Translations under genes and position numbers: made by a program
Assembly (NCBI GenBank): GCA_038373865.1
Contig: JAXGGA010003965.1
Location: forward strand, 1-64,000
Direction: 5' to 3'
Source: Uloborus plumipes
Taxonomy: Eukaryota > Arthropoda > Arachnida > Araneae > Uloboridae
Length of the DNA: 64,000 nt
Shown: piece after piece, positions 62,983 through 64,000 of the stretch
How the letters are laid out: every line of letters starts with the position of its first letter
Position numbering within the stretch: position 1 is the stretch's first letter
The notes under the pieces: generated by a model
The model's database searches: none
What the model was told of the DNA's origin: nothing
What the model saw: the letters and a program-made list of their open reading frames with translations, nothing else

Positions 62983-64000
62983 TAGTGTCTTGCAGAGAAA
63001 TAGATGAAGAATTTGAAAAGATCAGCATTTTTTTATGATCCTGAAAATCATCAAACCTAACATTTCTTAAAATAGATGTAAAATTTTCTCCATATATCAT
63101 TGGAAAATTATTAAATTTGGGTTGATACTTTCAGTATTAAATTTCATGTTTTATTCTTTTTTCTCCAAAGAAACTGAAGTTTCATCACAAACAAATGTCA
63201 GATGGCCTATAGTGGTTTAGGAAACTTCTTCTGAACTATTTTAAATTTAATTTACTTAAACCCGGATAATAAAAGATGACACAACTAAATTCATTTGCTA
63301 TTCTTTATTCCTAAGTAGCAAATTTTCATTGCTTTCCTTCTAGACATTTTAAAAAATACACTCGCTAAAATTCTAAAATCTTATGGCTATTTTTCCTTTG
63401 GGCAGCTAATGCACATTTCAATGAAGGATTAACTTGTCATGCTCTCCTCTTTCTCCTGGGAAAAGTTCACAAAACATCCAGAGCTCTAATTCGTAGTTTG
63501 TTAATACAGTGAACTCTACAGTGTCATCAGCAGAGAAAAAGTCTCATTCTTTGGCAAAGAGTTTGTGATAAATAATTCGATGATACATTTGAAGCTTTTT
63601 TCCCTTATTATTTTTAAGTAATGTAACAAAAATAATTTAAGGATCTTCATTTGTGCAACCATACCGAATTTTGTCCGATCTGGTTTCTTAATTTTACTTG
63701 TAGAGTTTAGTTTTTTAAAAAATTTCATCACCCGTAGCTGAAACTATTATAGATCAAGAATCCATTCTGCAGCATCGAAAGTTTCATTCATGTCAAGCAC
63801 AAATATGCTTACAAAGCATTGTCTGTAGCGTCACAGCTTTCGTTGGCTGTCCGAAGCTAATAACGCTAAGAACTTAGCAATATTGTAGTTGACAATTTTT
63901 AAGCCAGTCTCCTAACACTTAATCATCATAATATCATTATATCAATCAGTTCAATCGTTTTAGTTTTTATCAATATTTTTGAGATCGACATTTTCCCCTT
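62983..64000. other. AT-rich intergenic sequence
   Basis: No gene, repeat boundary or RNA gene recognised to the end of the window. Confidence 0.5.

Overview
The window is AT-rich, repeat-laden eukaryotic DNA with introns of many kilobases. It looks like an arthropod, possibly a chelicerate such as a spider; that placement rests on transposon style, base composition and intron size and is only an inference. There are no bacterial-type operons, rRNA or recognisable tRNA genes. Almost every long open reading frame is a chance frame in AT-rich DNA or a shadow of a real exon.

The one gene supported is the 3' part of a Musashi-family RNA-binding protein (msi/Rbp6/MSI2-like) on the + strand. The exons encoding its RNA-recognition domains lie upstream of the window. 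Inside the window are the exons for the disordered C-terminal half: 6720-6794 (Gly/Tyr/Phe/Pro-rich), a 54-nt cassette-like exon at 25305-25358, a GC-rich exon at 29254-29435 (or 29426), and a tiny terminal coding exon at 37159-37200 that ends in GPLIAAAFTNGYH and a stop. Two further exons, a weak candidate at 37862-37902 and a better one from 41769, would supply either 3'UTR or an alternative C-terminus. Reading phases agree across all principal junctions. Several junctions have built-in choices: a NAGNAG acceptor, an in-frame cassette exon, duplicated 9-nt donors, and a donor just after the stop codon.

Layout: 1-6105 is a ~170-bp satellite that carries a perfect CRE palindrome (TGACGTCA) in nearly every unit, flips orientation near 5580, and is interrupted by an hAT-like element (901-3712, perfect 8-bp target duplication) and a mariner-type foldback element (3914-5482, TA duplication). 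6106-25304 is mostly featureless AT-rich intron with one small hairpin minisatellite. 25359-29253 holds a MITE, a probable Helitron and a CpG-rich, promoter-like patch. 29436-37158 holds two foldback elements, one almost 3 kb long with 1.4-kb arms. 37201-41768 holds a MITE and a decayed mariner with a DDE-transposase fragment. 41769-64000 is the last Musashi exon followed by AT-rich DNA with a 73-bp tandem repeat and several DNA transposons (a small TIR element, a 1.35-kb element, an hAT with a pogo/Tigger end inside it, and a 1.27-kb element with seven copies of its end motif).

The two themes are a Musashi 3' gene region rich in in-frame splice choices, and a dense collection of inverted-repeat DNA transposons, several of which would fold into long double-stranded RNA in the Musashi pre-mRNA.
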